Positions 42,706 through 52,588 of a stretch of DNA of 64,000 bases are shown here, one piece after another. The stretch lies in NCBI GenBank assembly GCA_037126765.1, contig JBBCBC010000001.1, forward strand, positions 30,550,804 to 30,614,803, read 5' to 3'. The position numbers and the translations under genes are program-made. The DNA is from Stenogyne calaminthoides. Lineage: Eukaryota; Streptophyta; Magnoliopsida; Lamiales; Lamiaceae. Positions within the stretch are counted from its first letter, which is position 1; every line of letters starts with the position of its first letter. A model generated the notes under the pieces. It was not told where the DNA came from. It saw only the letters and a program-made list of their open reading frames with translations, and ran no database searches.

Positions 42706-44058
42706 ATGGATAATACTTCGGGTATGTATTATAATTTTTCTAAATTTTCCATTGATGAGTATGCAAACTGGACGATATACATGAGCAACCATCTGGGATC
42801 AATAAGCAGCAGGATGATGGAAGTTCTTAAAAGAGGACCCATCATCATCTATCATGACAACCCAACTATTGGAGGTGATCTAGATTTTGCAGTTGGAAGT
42901 CTTGTCAGAAAGAGTCCCGCCCAGATGGATGCTGAAGAGAGAAAGTTGTACATTCTGAATACGATAGCCAGGCACATAATCATGAAGACCATGGACAAGA
43001 TAACCAGAGAAAAGATAAAGTATCTCAAGACAGCCAAACATATGTGGGATACGCTTGCTAAAATGTGTGTAGGAAATGATCTGATTAAAGATAGCAGACT
43101 GCAAGCTGAACTGGTGAAATTTGAGAAACTTAAGATGTTACCAAATGAAACCATCAATGAGCTCGATGGAAGAATCACCATGTCAGTTAACAAGCTTCGG
43201 GAACTTGGACAAGAGATGTCAGATAAAGATATAAATTACAAGATCTTGAGATCTCTGACTAAGAAGTGGGATATGAAAGTCACTGTAATAAAGGATTGTC
43301 AAGATATTACCAAGATGAAGCCAAGCAACCTGTTCCTGAGTCTTAAAGCCCATGAGTTCGACTTGATCGAAAGAGGACAAGAAGAAGAAGACGAGTCACC
43401 TACTGAAGCCACACCTGCCACATCAAAATCAATTGCATTTAAAGCAGCCAGCAGTAACTCAAAGTCTACTGAACCAGTTGGAAATATTATAAGCCAAACT
43501 GAACAGATTGCTTTGCTAACCAAAAAACTTGAAAAATCTAACATTCAACTTGGCAAGTATCGTAGATTTTACAGGGATTATCAAAACAACAGAGGAAGAG
43601 ATAGGAGGCCAGCTGACAGATCTCCAGAAAGGACCAGATCTGATGACCGAAGAGATGATCACAGAAAGGATAGCAGAGAAGATAAGAAAAGAGATGATCG
43701 GTGTGATGAAAGAAGAGACAACAGATCTGAGAGAAGAAATTCTGATTACAATCAGACAGGTAAGTCACCTGATAGATTCTACAGACGGAATGACTCACCT
43801 GGCAGAAGAAGTTCCGTGGATCATGGAGCATGTTTCAACTGTAAGAAACCAGGTCATTACAGCGCAGATTGCCCAGACCTGACACCAAAAGAAATAGAAA
43901 AGAAGCGGAACAGAAGAGAGCAACGCTATAGAGACAGGAAAGTCATGGTTGCTGATACATCAGAAATTGATGATTCTTATCTGCCTTCTGAGGATTCAGG
44001 CTACTCATCTGCAGAAGATTTCTGTTTGATAAGCAACGCTGATGATTTCTACCACTAA
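42706..44058 (+). CDS. Gag of B2, intact
   Basis: A 450-codon frame starting at the first ATG after the PBS. Residues about 60-225 are the UBN2/Copia gag core (AKHMWDTLAKMCVGND, LRELGQEMSDKDINYKILRS, LTKKWDMKVTVIKD). Residues about 295-345 are a dense Arg/Asp tract (RDRRPADRSPERTRSDDRRD), and 376-389 a CCHC zinc knuckle (CFNCKKPGHYSADC) with correct spacing. An acidic Ser-rich tail follows. Gag should build the particle and bind RNA. The TAA at 44056-44058 is followed in the same frame by the rest of Gag-Pol, so it is either a late mutation or a true stop. This is the best-preserved ORF in the window. Confidence 0.9.
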   Translation: MDNTSGMYYNFSKFSIDEYANWTIYMSNHLGSISSRMMEVLKRGPIIIYHDNPTIGGDLDFAVGSLVRKSPAQMDAEERKLYILNTIARHIIMKTMDKITREKIKYLKTAKHMWDTLAKMCVGNDLIKDSRLQAELVKFEKLKMLPNETINELDGRITMSVNKLRELGQEMSDKDINYKILRSLTKKWDMKVTVIKDCQDITKMKPSNLFLSLKAHEFDLIERGQEEEDESPTEATPATSKSIAFKAASSNSKSTEPVGNIISQTEQIALLTKKLEKSNIQLGKYRRFYRDYQNNRGRDRRPADRSPERTRSDDRRDDHRKDSREDKKRDDRCDERRDNRSERRNSDYNQTGKSPDRFYRRNDSPGRRSSVDHGACFNCKKPGHYSADCPDLTPKEIEKKRNRREQRYRDRKVMVADTSEIDDSYLPSEDSGYSSAEDFCLISNADDFYH

Positions 44059-45474
44059 GATGATCTGATATTCTCTTCTGATGATGAAATCTGTCTGATG
44101 GCTAAGGAGGAAGACCAATCTGAGGTAACCTCTAAACCTTCTGCTCTTTCAGTTTCCACACCAGCTATGATTAGCACACCTGCTGGAGAGATTGACTTGC
44201 AGCTCTATTATGAGCAATTGCTTGATGATCTCTCTAACGCAGTAGACACTTATACGATAGTGGAAGCCGAAAACGATAAGCTAAGGATTGAAAATACTCA
44301 GCTTGTTAAGGAAAATGCTGTCTGTAGAACAGCTGAACTAAAATCAGCTAAAGCTGCTCAGAAGATAACTGAAGAACTGAAAGTTTTGAAAGTTAACTCT
44401 TTTGATCAGGAGAAGCAGATTAAGGAACAACTAGCTATCAATAAACAGCAAGCTAATGATTTTAAAATCCTACAAGCCAAGTTTGATGATCTCTCCCGAC
44501 TACATGAATGTCTGAAATTAACTGAGGATAAGCTGATGCAAGGGAAGTTCGAGATGTCCATGATAGGTCAGATGAGTTACTTTCTGGGTTTACAAGTTAA
44601 GCAAAGTACAAAAGGGATATTCATCTGTCAGGCAAAGTACACTAGGAGTTTATTGGCTAAGTTTGGAGTTCAAAACTGTAAGGAAGCTATAATTCCTATG
44701 ATGACTGGATTCAAGATGGATCCAGATGAGAATGGTCAGAAAACTAATCAGAAAGAATATAGGGCTCTCATTGGATCTTTACTATACCTGACTGCCAGCA
44801 GACCAGATATCACTTTTGCAGTAGGTGTATGTGCCAGATTTCAGGTAAATCCAATGCAAAGCCACCTGGAAGCAGCTAAGCCAATTCTTAAGTATCTGAA
44901 GGGGACAGTAAACCTTGGTTTATTTTACCCATCAGATGATAATCTAGAGCTTAGTGGGTATTCTGATTCTGATTACGGAGGTTGCAAAATTGACAAGAAG
45001 TCAACATCAGGTACATGTCAGTTTTTAGGTAGTAAACTGATCTCGTGGTTTTCAAAGAAGCAGACATCAGTTGCGACATCTACTACTGAAGCAGAACATA
45101 TGGCTGCAGGAAGTTGTTGCTCCCAACTGCTCTGGCTTAGTCAGCACCTGAGAGATTATAACATTGTAGCTAAGAATGTACCTATATTCTGTTACAGTAA
45201 TAGTGCTATTGCAATCACTCAGAATCCTATTCTACATACAAGATGCAAGCATGTGGATGTCAGACACCATTTTATAAGAGATCATGTTGAAAAGAAGAAT
45301 ATTAGAATGGAAAAGATCCATACTGATAAACAGAAAGATGATATTTTAACCAAGCCACTAGCTGAGATCAGATTCAGAGATTTATGCAATGAGCTAGGGC
45401 TTCTGGATCTTGGAGAAAGTGCACCAGAAATGTTTGGTGGACTAGTCTCCAGAACCAGCTGGTTAAGAGACTAA
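44059..45474 (+). CDS. Deletion fusion: gag coiled coil joined to end of RT and RNase H (B2)
   Basis: Continues the gag frame after TAA; the first ATG is at 44098 (458 codons). Residues about 30-145 are a coiled coil (EAENDKLRIENTQLVKENAV). At about 44533-44538 (CTGATG) it jumps to KLMQGKFEMSMIGQMSYFLG, the segment that follows YVDD in RT, so protease, integrase and catalytic RT are gone while the frame stays open. RNase H follows with GYSDSDYGG and TEAEHM, but the second Asp motif is PIFCYSNSA (Tyr for Asp), so it is probably inactive. Ends GLVSRTSWLRD. CTGATG in both parents suggests a microhomology deletion. Confidence 0.85.
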   Translation, partial: DDLIFSSDDEICLMAKEEDQSEVTSKPSALSVSTPAMISTPAGEIDLQLYYEQLLDDLSNAVDTYTIVEAENDKLRIENTQLVKENAVCRTAELKSAKAAQKITEELKVLKVNSFDQEKQIKEQLAINKQQANDFKILQAKFDDLSRLHECLKLTEDKLMQGKFEMSMIGQMSYFLGLQVKQSTKGIFICQAKYTRSLLAKFGVQNCKEAIIPMMTGFKMDPDENGQKTNQKEYRALIGSLLYLTASRPDITFAVGVCARFQVNPMQSHLEAAKPILKYLKGTVNLGLFYPSDDNLELSGYSDSDYGGCKIDKKSTSGTCQFLGSKLISWFSKKQTSVATSTTEAEHMAAGSCCSQLLWLSQHLRDYNIVAKNVPIFCYSNSAIAITQNPILHTRCKHVDVRHHFIRDHVEKKNIRMEKIHTDKQKDDILTKPLAEIRFRDLCNELGLLDLGESAPEMFGGLVSRTSWLRD

Positions 45475-45619
45475 CCAGGTTAAGAGGAACCAGTTGAGTT
45501 AAGTATCTCAACTGATCTGAAGATCAGTCAAGAAACTGATATGAGAAGGCTTTATCAGATTAAAGGAACTGATCAGATTAAAGAATTATCAGATTAAACG
45601 AACTGATCAGTTTGGTTGT
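45475..45619 (+). other. Post-pol spacer of B2 with hairpin
   Basis: CAGTTGAG (45489-45496) and CTCAACTG (45505-45512) form an 8-bp stem matching the B1 hairpin at 11066-11095. The rest is rich in GATCAG words. Confidence 0.6.
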
Positions 45620-46035
45620 TTCATACTTTGTAAGTCGATTAAGCTAATGTTCAACAAGCAAGTTACTTAAGATTAAAGCTTCAATCACATAAGGAAACAG
45701 AAAATACACAACAATGGAATAATAGAAATTTTCATTGATAAAGACCCGGAGGTCAGATTTACATTACAAGTTACAAGTACAAAAGGACCCGGAGGTCAGT
45801 ACATAAACCATAAATCGAAAACCCTAAGCCTAACCCTAGAAGGGGGGGAGAGAGGCTTTAAATATTTTAAAGCCTGATGCTCCCATTTTCCCCCACTTAA
45901 CCCTAAAAGGGGTGTGAGAGGCTTTGAAATAATCCTAAAGCTACCCTCAGAGCTTCGGAGTGAGGAGCGAGAGCAGCATTGAAGGATTTCTAAGCCAGGA
46001 GCCCCTAGTCCTAAAATCAATGGGCTCTCCAGCTA

Positions 46036-46437
46036 TTAAATGGGACACAAGCGCCAAAGATGTGGTTCAAAGACCATATGGCCACAAGTGTCGCATGCAA
46101 ATATTGAGTTTGATATACGATGATCAGCTGTTATCTGATCAAAATCGGATACCAAACTCATGTTTTGTATCAAACTGAGTCTGTTGATGCTAATTCCGTC
46201 ATCTCGATAGGCACACAAGGTGCATACGGTTAGGAGAAGTGTCTTCTCATTTGCTATAGCAGGTCTGCCGCCTCGGTGGTAGAGAAGCTTGGTAATAATT
46301 GTATGTGTAATCTTCGATGACAACAAAAGCAGTAATAAGGGATGCCCAGGGTTGATTTGAGAAGCTAAATTTATTTGAAAAGGGTTAAAGGTTTTTTTCG
46401 GAAGTTTCACCGAAAATAAGGGTTCATCGAAAAACAT
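46036..46437 (-). CDS. Unrecognised 133-residue ORF in the B2 insert
   Basis: Starts MFFDEPLFSVKLPKKT about 64 bp after the TATA box and ends at TAA (46036). It contains a Leu-rich stretch (GHPLLLLLLSSK), a cysteine pair (TVCTLCAYRDDG) and, near the end, CDTCGHMVFEPHLWRLC, which looks like a small zinc-binding site. I recognise no family. A second short frame (45796-46020) follows in another phase. Support is a matching promoter element and open frame only, so it may be chance or the first exon of a captured gene. Confidence 0.3.
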   Translation of the reverse strand: MFFDEPLFSVKLPKKTFNPFQINLASQINPGHPLLLLLLSSKITHTIITKLLYHRGGRPAIANEKTLLLTVCTLCAYRDDGISINRLSLIQNMSLVSDFDQITADHRISNSIFACDTCGHMVFEPHLWRLCPI

Positions 46438-46500
46438 GGAGTATAAGCTAAATAAAGAAGATTAATGGTTTATGTTGTGTTGTTTGCCTAAAACCCCAGA

Positions 46501-46510
46501 TCCTTTTATA
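46501..46510 (-). promoter_or_regulatory. TATA box of the antisense unit in the B2 insert
   Basis: The minus strand reads TATAAAAGGA, a strong plant-type TATA, 64 bp before the ATG at 46437. Confidence 0.45.
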
Positions 46511-46740
46511 GAAGAAAAGCAGGGGTATAGGTGCAAATTTAATTTCTCAAAACCCTTAAGAGAAATCTGCACCACAAGGACAGCGCGTTGGAAACACACG
46601 ACTGATGATTGGATAAGCTTACGGTGATTGATATCCCAAAGTATCCAGACTATTATTACGAATGTCAAATCGTGTCGACTTAGGGAATCAAGACTAATCT
46701 CCGATTTTCCAAGACTAAGTTTTGACTTGTCTGAGTAGAA

Positions 46741-47433
46741 TCAGATTAGGTCAACTGAAATCTGATTAGAAAAGAGACTGATCAGATGAGGAAGATCAGT
46801 TGAGTATGATACCTCAACAAATCAGATAAATCAGTCAATAAGTAATCAGAAATAACAGTTAAAGGGGGAACTTCAACTGACCAGGGAGGATCAGAAAAGG
46901 GAATATCAGAAGCAAAGTGGAGCGGATCAGTTAAAAGGGACAATTGGGAAATTATAAGGATTAGGCAGAAAACTAAGATCAACAAGTGGTACAGACAGAC
47001 TTCAAGTGGTATTGACTGATTACAATATTAGTCAAACAGATACGCATTTCTGTTTCTTTGTTTACTGTTTACATATCTGAAATTATCTGATAATATTTGT
47101 CTTTACTGTACACATACTTTTGTGACGCATACCCTGCAAATTATTTAATGCGGACGTGGGGTATATGTATTAAATGCTACTAAATGTATTTTTAAATCCA
47201 AAAGGTAATCGTGTGTGCATATCCTGACCACACGATCAAAACCGCTCAATGTGGGTCGTTTATTCTTTTCAAACGTTTGATCTTCTAGTCTCGATTTTCC
47301 CTCCTTCCTTTTTATAAGCTTCATCAAAACCCTACCAGAATACTTTCCTAAAAAATTCTTGCGATTTATTCTCTGCAAACTCACAATTATCTTTCTGGGA
47401 TTCAAAGTGTTCTTACGATTCAACCTGAATCTG
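46741..47433 (+). promoter_or_regulatory. Spacer, putative promoter and 5'UTR of the B2 extra ORF
   Basis: First part repeats the GATCAG-rich hairpin region. From about 47130 it aligns with B1 11370-11725: ATTTAATGCGGACGTGGG, then TTTATAAG (47311-47318) followed by CAAAACCCTACC, then a pyrimidine-rich leader to the splice donor. Conservation between two diverged elements argues for a working promoter in the ancestor. Confidence 0.5.
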
Positions 47434-47640
47434 GTAATTTCTGGTTATTTGATGAATTACTTTCCTAAAATCCATTGATCATATAGATTACGTCTATTTA
47501 TGTTATCCTGTGTTATGCCTCATCATTTCTTGATATCCGTATGTATTCATCGATTACTAGGTCTGAGAATAGGTCTGATAATCAATATATGATATATTTA
47601 TGGTTATGCACAAATTTTAATCGAGTTTATCTTATTGTAG
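47434..47640 (+). other. Probable 5'UTR intron of the B2 extra ORF
   Basis: 207 bp, donor TCTG/GTAATTTC at 47433-47434, acceptor CTTATTGTAG ending 47640, directly joined to the ATG at 47641. It matches the B1 intron (218 bp) in both splice sites and position. Confidence 0.6.
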
Positions 47641-50600
47641 ATGGCCACTCACGGAATGGGCAAAATTATGTGTAACTATGCGGATTTGGCAACCAAAATT
47701 TTTGAAGATAAATTTGTAAGGTTTGGTGTTACACGGGATCCGGAATCAATGGAGGTGGAACAGATTTTGAGGAAGGGTGGTCTCGAAAAATACTGTGCTG
47801 CTCACTGCAATCCAGTAATGCAGTATGAAGCACTGGAATTCTTGAGGAATTTAAAGGTTGACGAGGAGAATCCTGGACACGAACTGATATCTTCAGTAAA
47901 TGGAGAGGAGATCAGACTTACAAATGATGATATATCTCGACTGTTCAACCTGCCCAAAGGAAAAATCTCTCCTGCTCACTACAGGGAGAATGACGACGAA
48001 CTGATCAGGAATGAACTCTTCAGAGAGGCTGATAAACACTAGACCATAGGCTTTGTCAGGCCTATGTTGAAAAGGAAATACCGTCTGTTATTTAACATTC
48101 TATCAAAAACAATTATGGGTATTTCGTTCAGCCCAGATGGATTAACAGCTGTAAAAATGTATAATATGGCTGCTATTATCGATGAAGCCAAAAATATTAA
48201 TTGGCATGGTTTTCTGAAGGCTATTCTGCTCCAAGAACATGACAAGTTTGGAGTTAGTGAACAGAGACAAGTCTATCTGAAGAAGAGAACCAGCAATCTC
48301 AACAAGGTTGCAATCATTCTGAAGGACAAGATGCCCAATGCGGAATGGGATCAGAACGGACTGAAGTTCTACAAGGCTTTTCTCTCTAACACTTCTGTCA
48401 TCTATGGGCCATCAGATGATGATATGCAGCCCACCCCTTTTAAGACTAAGAAAGGGAAAAACAAGGAGGCAGCTACGTCTGCAACTGATGCTCCTCAAAA
48501 GAAGAAGAGAAAACTGGTAAAGGCTCAGGAGAAGAGGCCAAAGAAGGTAAAACAGGACGCCATGACTCTTTTTCTGGAAGACGAGTCAGATGAAGAAGGA
48601 GTGCCGATCAACTCGATCTTGCAGATCTCATTGAACATCGAGATAAGCGAAGGCTTCTCAAGTTGAGAGCTCGCCAGAACAATCTGAGGGAAGAGCAAGG
48701 GACGAACGATGTCCTTCACCTCAATCTCGCGTTGATTCACCACTCAGACTTCTAGCTGCTGAGCATATCTCTCCTTCTTTTTCACCTGCTCGCGAACCTG
48801 AAAGTTCACCAGTTCGCGAACCAATAAGATCACCCTCTCAGAACTAGAACTAGCTTTGGAACCTCTGCGCAGATTCACCAATCACCCAACATCCGACTAC
48901 TCTCGGCGCCACGGAACCCTCTACATCTCATCAATCGAGAACCTGGTCGATCCGAATTGATTCTCGAGTCCAGATCATCCAAGACCATCACCGGGAAAAT
49001 GGTCAGAATGAGAATTGAACGCGATATTGATGAGTTGTATCCAGAGTTGGAAGCCCATCCTGTTATTCGGGAAGAAGTAATGGAGATCCTCACCTGGAAA
49101 GATTTCCGTTTGAAGAACTTCTCAGATTTCATGATCATTATTGAACAGATGGGAGGTGCTGATGCATTCACAGATTTTGATTTCGACATGAAGAAATCTT
49201 CTCGGTAGGATCACCAAATTTGAACGGTAATCTATTTGAAGCGATCAAAGCTCTGATCCATAGAAAGTTGGGAATAATTGAACAAGTTGAACTGGAGACT
49301 GCTGAAGAAACTCCTAAGGAAGATGATCCTAAGGAAGATGATCCTATGAAGGATGTGGAGTTGCCGATGATAGTGGAACTGGTGCTGCAGTTCATGACCA
49401 GCCAGTGGAGGCACAAACAACTGGAAATGATCAGGTGATGCAACATATTCCTGCAACACACAACACCACTGATCAACTTCAGGAGATCAGATCTTGTTTT
49501 AAAGATCTTCTGAAAGAAGAAGTTGAGGGAGTGTTGGTTACTGAACTTAGCAACACAATAGCTGATCAGAGGCAAATTGGCCTCAAAGAGATAACGGATC
49601 AACGGGAATTGGCTATTTCCCAGATTGAAGCAATCAAAGATCAATTCTCTCAAACTGTGGCCAACCTGACTGCTGAATTTAAAAAAGACAGTTGATGACA
49701 AGCTAGTCCAGGTTGATCAACAACAAGTTTCTCTTCTGATGGTCACAGAAAAGCTTGAAATGACTGAAGAAAACCTTGATAAACTCATTCTTACCCTCTC
49801 TACTGCCGTTGAATCTGTCAAGACTGACCTGATCTCAAAAATTCAAAATCTATCTACTCAAGCTCAAGGTTTATCTGTTGAAGATCTTAACAAGGCCATA
49901 TCAGTCAGCTTTGGATCTCTGACTTCCCACCTCATTGCTCTTTTTTGATCAAACCAAAAAGGGGGAAGGACAGGTTGAGAAACTAACTGACTTCATCAGA
50001 ACAACAGAAGAACTGATTCAGACAGTTGAATCCTATGGCCAGAGACTAGACCACCTGGATCTATTTGCTAATGAAATTTCTGGGAAGATGGAGAAGTCAA
50101 AGGCAAGAAAGTTAGTTGCGGGGGTGCTGGGACATCAAAACCTGTACCAGCCACTCAGACTAAGAGAGTCACGAGAAACACAGCTAGCCAGATACAGGCC
50201 GATAAGGAACTGACGGAGAAACTGTCTAAGGAGAAGATTGCTGAAGAAGCTCGAATTAGTGAAGAAGAAAGAAGAGCAGAAAAATTGGCAGAGCCAGAAG
50301 ATCTGAAAAAGAAATACAGATCGAGGGCGAAGAAAGGCAAAGACGGAAAATCTGGGCCAGAACCTCAGTTGCCAGCAAGAGTTGATGAAATCATTCCGAA
50401 AACTGCTGCACATGCTGATAGGTTCGAGGAATGGAATAAGATCAGAAGTGAATGGCTTCTGGATGCATTTGTTCTGGACCTAGTGCCACAAGAAGAATCA
50501 CCAGATGCGGAATTTCTCAACTGGTTGGAGAACAAGCACCCAGATTTTTTGAAATATCTGGAAAATGAGGCCAGAGTAATCAATGTGAGAATATCTCGTC

Positions 50601-50764
50601 AAGAGTATGACGTGACGGACTACTCGAAGAAGGCAGATGGCTCATTTGACAGACTGGCATTTCAAAGGTTCTATTTTGACATCCTGAACAAAGCTCGCAT
50701 AACTGATCCTCAGCAGATCAATGATGTCAAATATAAGCTATACCGGATATTCAACATTCCTTAG
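47641..50764 (+). pseudogene. Extra (env-like) ORF of B2, several breaks
   Basis: About 1040 codons. The N-terminal domain (YEALEFLRNLKVDEE, NDDISRLFNLPKG, then TAG at 48040, MLKRKYRLLFNILSKTIMGI, INWHGFLKAILLQ) matches B1 and, in pattern, A2. It is followed by a basic cluster (KKKRKLVKAQEKRPKKVK) that could be a nuclear-localisation signal, then acidic and coiled-coil parts in changing frames (breaks near 48666, 49208, 49438, 49695, 49948, 50213). The C-terminal domain 50285-50764 has WLLDAFVLDLVPQ, DAEFLNWLENKHPDFLKYL and YKLYRIFNIP. No signal peptide or membrane helix is visible. Function unknown. Confidence 0.75.
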
Positions 50765-51003
50765 GATCAACGAGAAATGCCAGAGGGATATAAGCCAAGA
50801 GATTAAAGATCAGAAGACTGTTTAGGATCAGCTGAATTTAAACCCTAACTTTTCTGATGTAATATGTAATCGATAAATCTGATGAATGAAAAGTTTATTC
50901 TTTTTCTGATCCTAAGACAAAATCTCACTGTCTTCTGATTATGTGTTCTTTACTGTTTTATATTTATCAACTGAGTTGGTTTCTCAAGTGTTTTGGTTTC
51001 ATC
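50765..51003 (+). other. 3' untranslated spacer of B2
   Basis: Non-coding, T-rich. It aligns with the B1 spacer (15376-15581). Nothing else is seen. Confidence 0.45.
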
Positions 51004-51017
51004 AAAAAGGGGGAAAT
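51004..51017 (+). other. Polypurine tract of B2
   Basis: AAAAAGGGGGAAAT next to the 3' LTR; identical to B1. Confidence 0.9.
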
Positions 51018-52583
51018 TGTTGGGAAATTTAGAGTTTTGATGAAAGTTCTAAAACACAAGTAATAGGACCAGTCAGACCTGTTAGCTGACTGATGTTTTT
51101 AATACCAGTTATAAGATTACCAGTTGATACTTATTGTATAGAACAACTGATGTATAAGATAGGTCACATATTGAGGGGTAACTCAATATGTATAGGTCAG
51201 ATCAGAAGAACAAAAGATCAGCTGAAGTCCGACAGGCCAGAAGGCAAGGTAAGGACAGAAGATCAGACGATCTTATAAAGTCAGATAATCAGGTGAAGTC
51301 ATGAAGCTCAAATTCAGAAGACCTGAAGATCAGATGACTACCAAAACATCAGACCAAGAGACCTACATCAGCCGAGTCTGCTAGTTGAGCTAAGACAACT
51401 GGCACCAGAAGACTCTATCAGGTAGACTGATCAGTTGTAACTGATCAAGTCAGCTCACACCAGGTGGTAACTGATGTTTCACCAAGTCATAACGTTGTTG
51501 ATCTGAACAAGAAGAATGTCAACTTTAGTTGGTGAACAAACTCTGATATGTTGTACTTGTTAACCAATAAGAACAAGACACGTATGACCTGAGCTAACAC
51601 TGCGGATTTCAGCGCTGCATAGTCAAACGGCTAGAAAAACGACATACACGCTTTTGGCCATGCCGTACCTGGAAGCACGTCACATTAAATCCCGCAAACC
51701 TACCAAATATAGCCGAAAATTCAAATTGCTCTCCAACGGCTCTTTGATTTCGAGGTCTATAAATATGGGATTACTCTTTAGAGTGAACACACAGAAATTA
51801 TCAAGAAGCTCATACTACAACAAAATTTCCGTACGAAGAACACAACCTTGAAGATTATTTTCTAAGTGTTCATCCCATAGTTCTTAGCACAAAAATCTTA
51901 TCCTCTAGCTGTTAGGCTACTTAAATACTAGGAAAGATTTTAAAGTTGGAACAAACAACAAATCTTACCCAAAACCCAAAGTTAGGTTAAGTTTGTTTAG
52001 CAAGATTTCAGACTAGGGTTTCTAGTTCTGATTTCTGGGATCGGTTGAGTGAGAGCTCTATAAATATCTGTTGGTGTAATGTGTTGGACTAACACAACAA
52101 TCTAAGTCCAGTTGGTTAAGTTGGTTCCCCTTGTGATAGGGAAGAGTGGACGTAGGACTGGTTGTCCGAACCACTATAAATCTTGTGTGCATTTACCTGT
52201 TTGATTAACTGCTTTACACTATTGCACACAACTTCAGTAAATTTGCATACATATTCTGAGTTAGGATCAGCTAGCACCAAGCTACTGATCTGATCAGTTT
52301 GACTCCATAGTCATCTGATTGAAAACAGCTTCGAAATCTGATTTGATTTAAACAGTTTTTCACACGGGTATATACTAGCTTCCGCACAATCAGTTAAACT
52401 GATAGACACCGAACTGATCTGCCCTCAGGCGATCAGTAAGTTGGATATCAGTCCAAACTAATTCACTTGCACTTTGATTAGGCAAACTGCAATCACACCT
52501 GATCTACACGAAAAAGTTTTCAGAAGTCTATTCACCCCTCCCCTCTAGACTTCTGCCCTCACAAAACCCGTTCGGGACCTACA
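51018..52583 (+). repeat. 3' LTR of B2
   Basis: 1566 bp, TGTTGGGAAATTTAG to GGGACCTACA. TATA box at 51758-51765. Right target duplication GCAGT at 52584-52588, after which the A2 LTR resumes with ACAGAAAGCAAACAACAC as in the A1 LTR. Confidence 0.95.
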
Positions 52584-52588
52584 GCAGT

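Larger units (their letters stand above)
45620..46740 (-). other. 1.1-kb insert in B2 with gene-like antisense signals
   Basis: Absent from B1, where the same spacer is continuous. It is flanked on both sides by copies of the post-pol hairpin region. On the minus strand it shows TATAAAAGGA (46501-46510), an ATG at 46437 and a downstream AATGAAAA near 45740. A palindrome GGCTTTAAATATTTTAAAGC lies at about 45851. The boundaries are approximate. It could be captured host DNA or another decayed element. Confidence 0.5.
40993..52583 (+). mobile_element. Copia (Sirevirus-like) element B2, complete ends, internally deleted
   Basis: 5' LTR 40993-42568, PBS 42571, gag, a gag-to-RT deletion fusion, RNase H, spacer with an extra 1.1-kb insert, promoter and intron, extra ORF, PPT, 3' LTR 51018-52583. 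About 14 substitutions and one indel separate the first roughly 490 bp of the two LTRs by eye (about 3%), a fairly recent insertion for this window. Inserted in the LTR of A2 with a 5-bp duplication. Lacks protease, integrase and most of RT, so it needed help to move. Confidence 0.95.

Noticed and set aside
45796..46020. 74-codon minus-strand frame in the B2 insert
   Set aside because: Low complexity, no start context of note, and in a different phase from the 133-codon frame; could be a downstream exon but nothing supports it.
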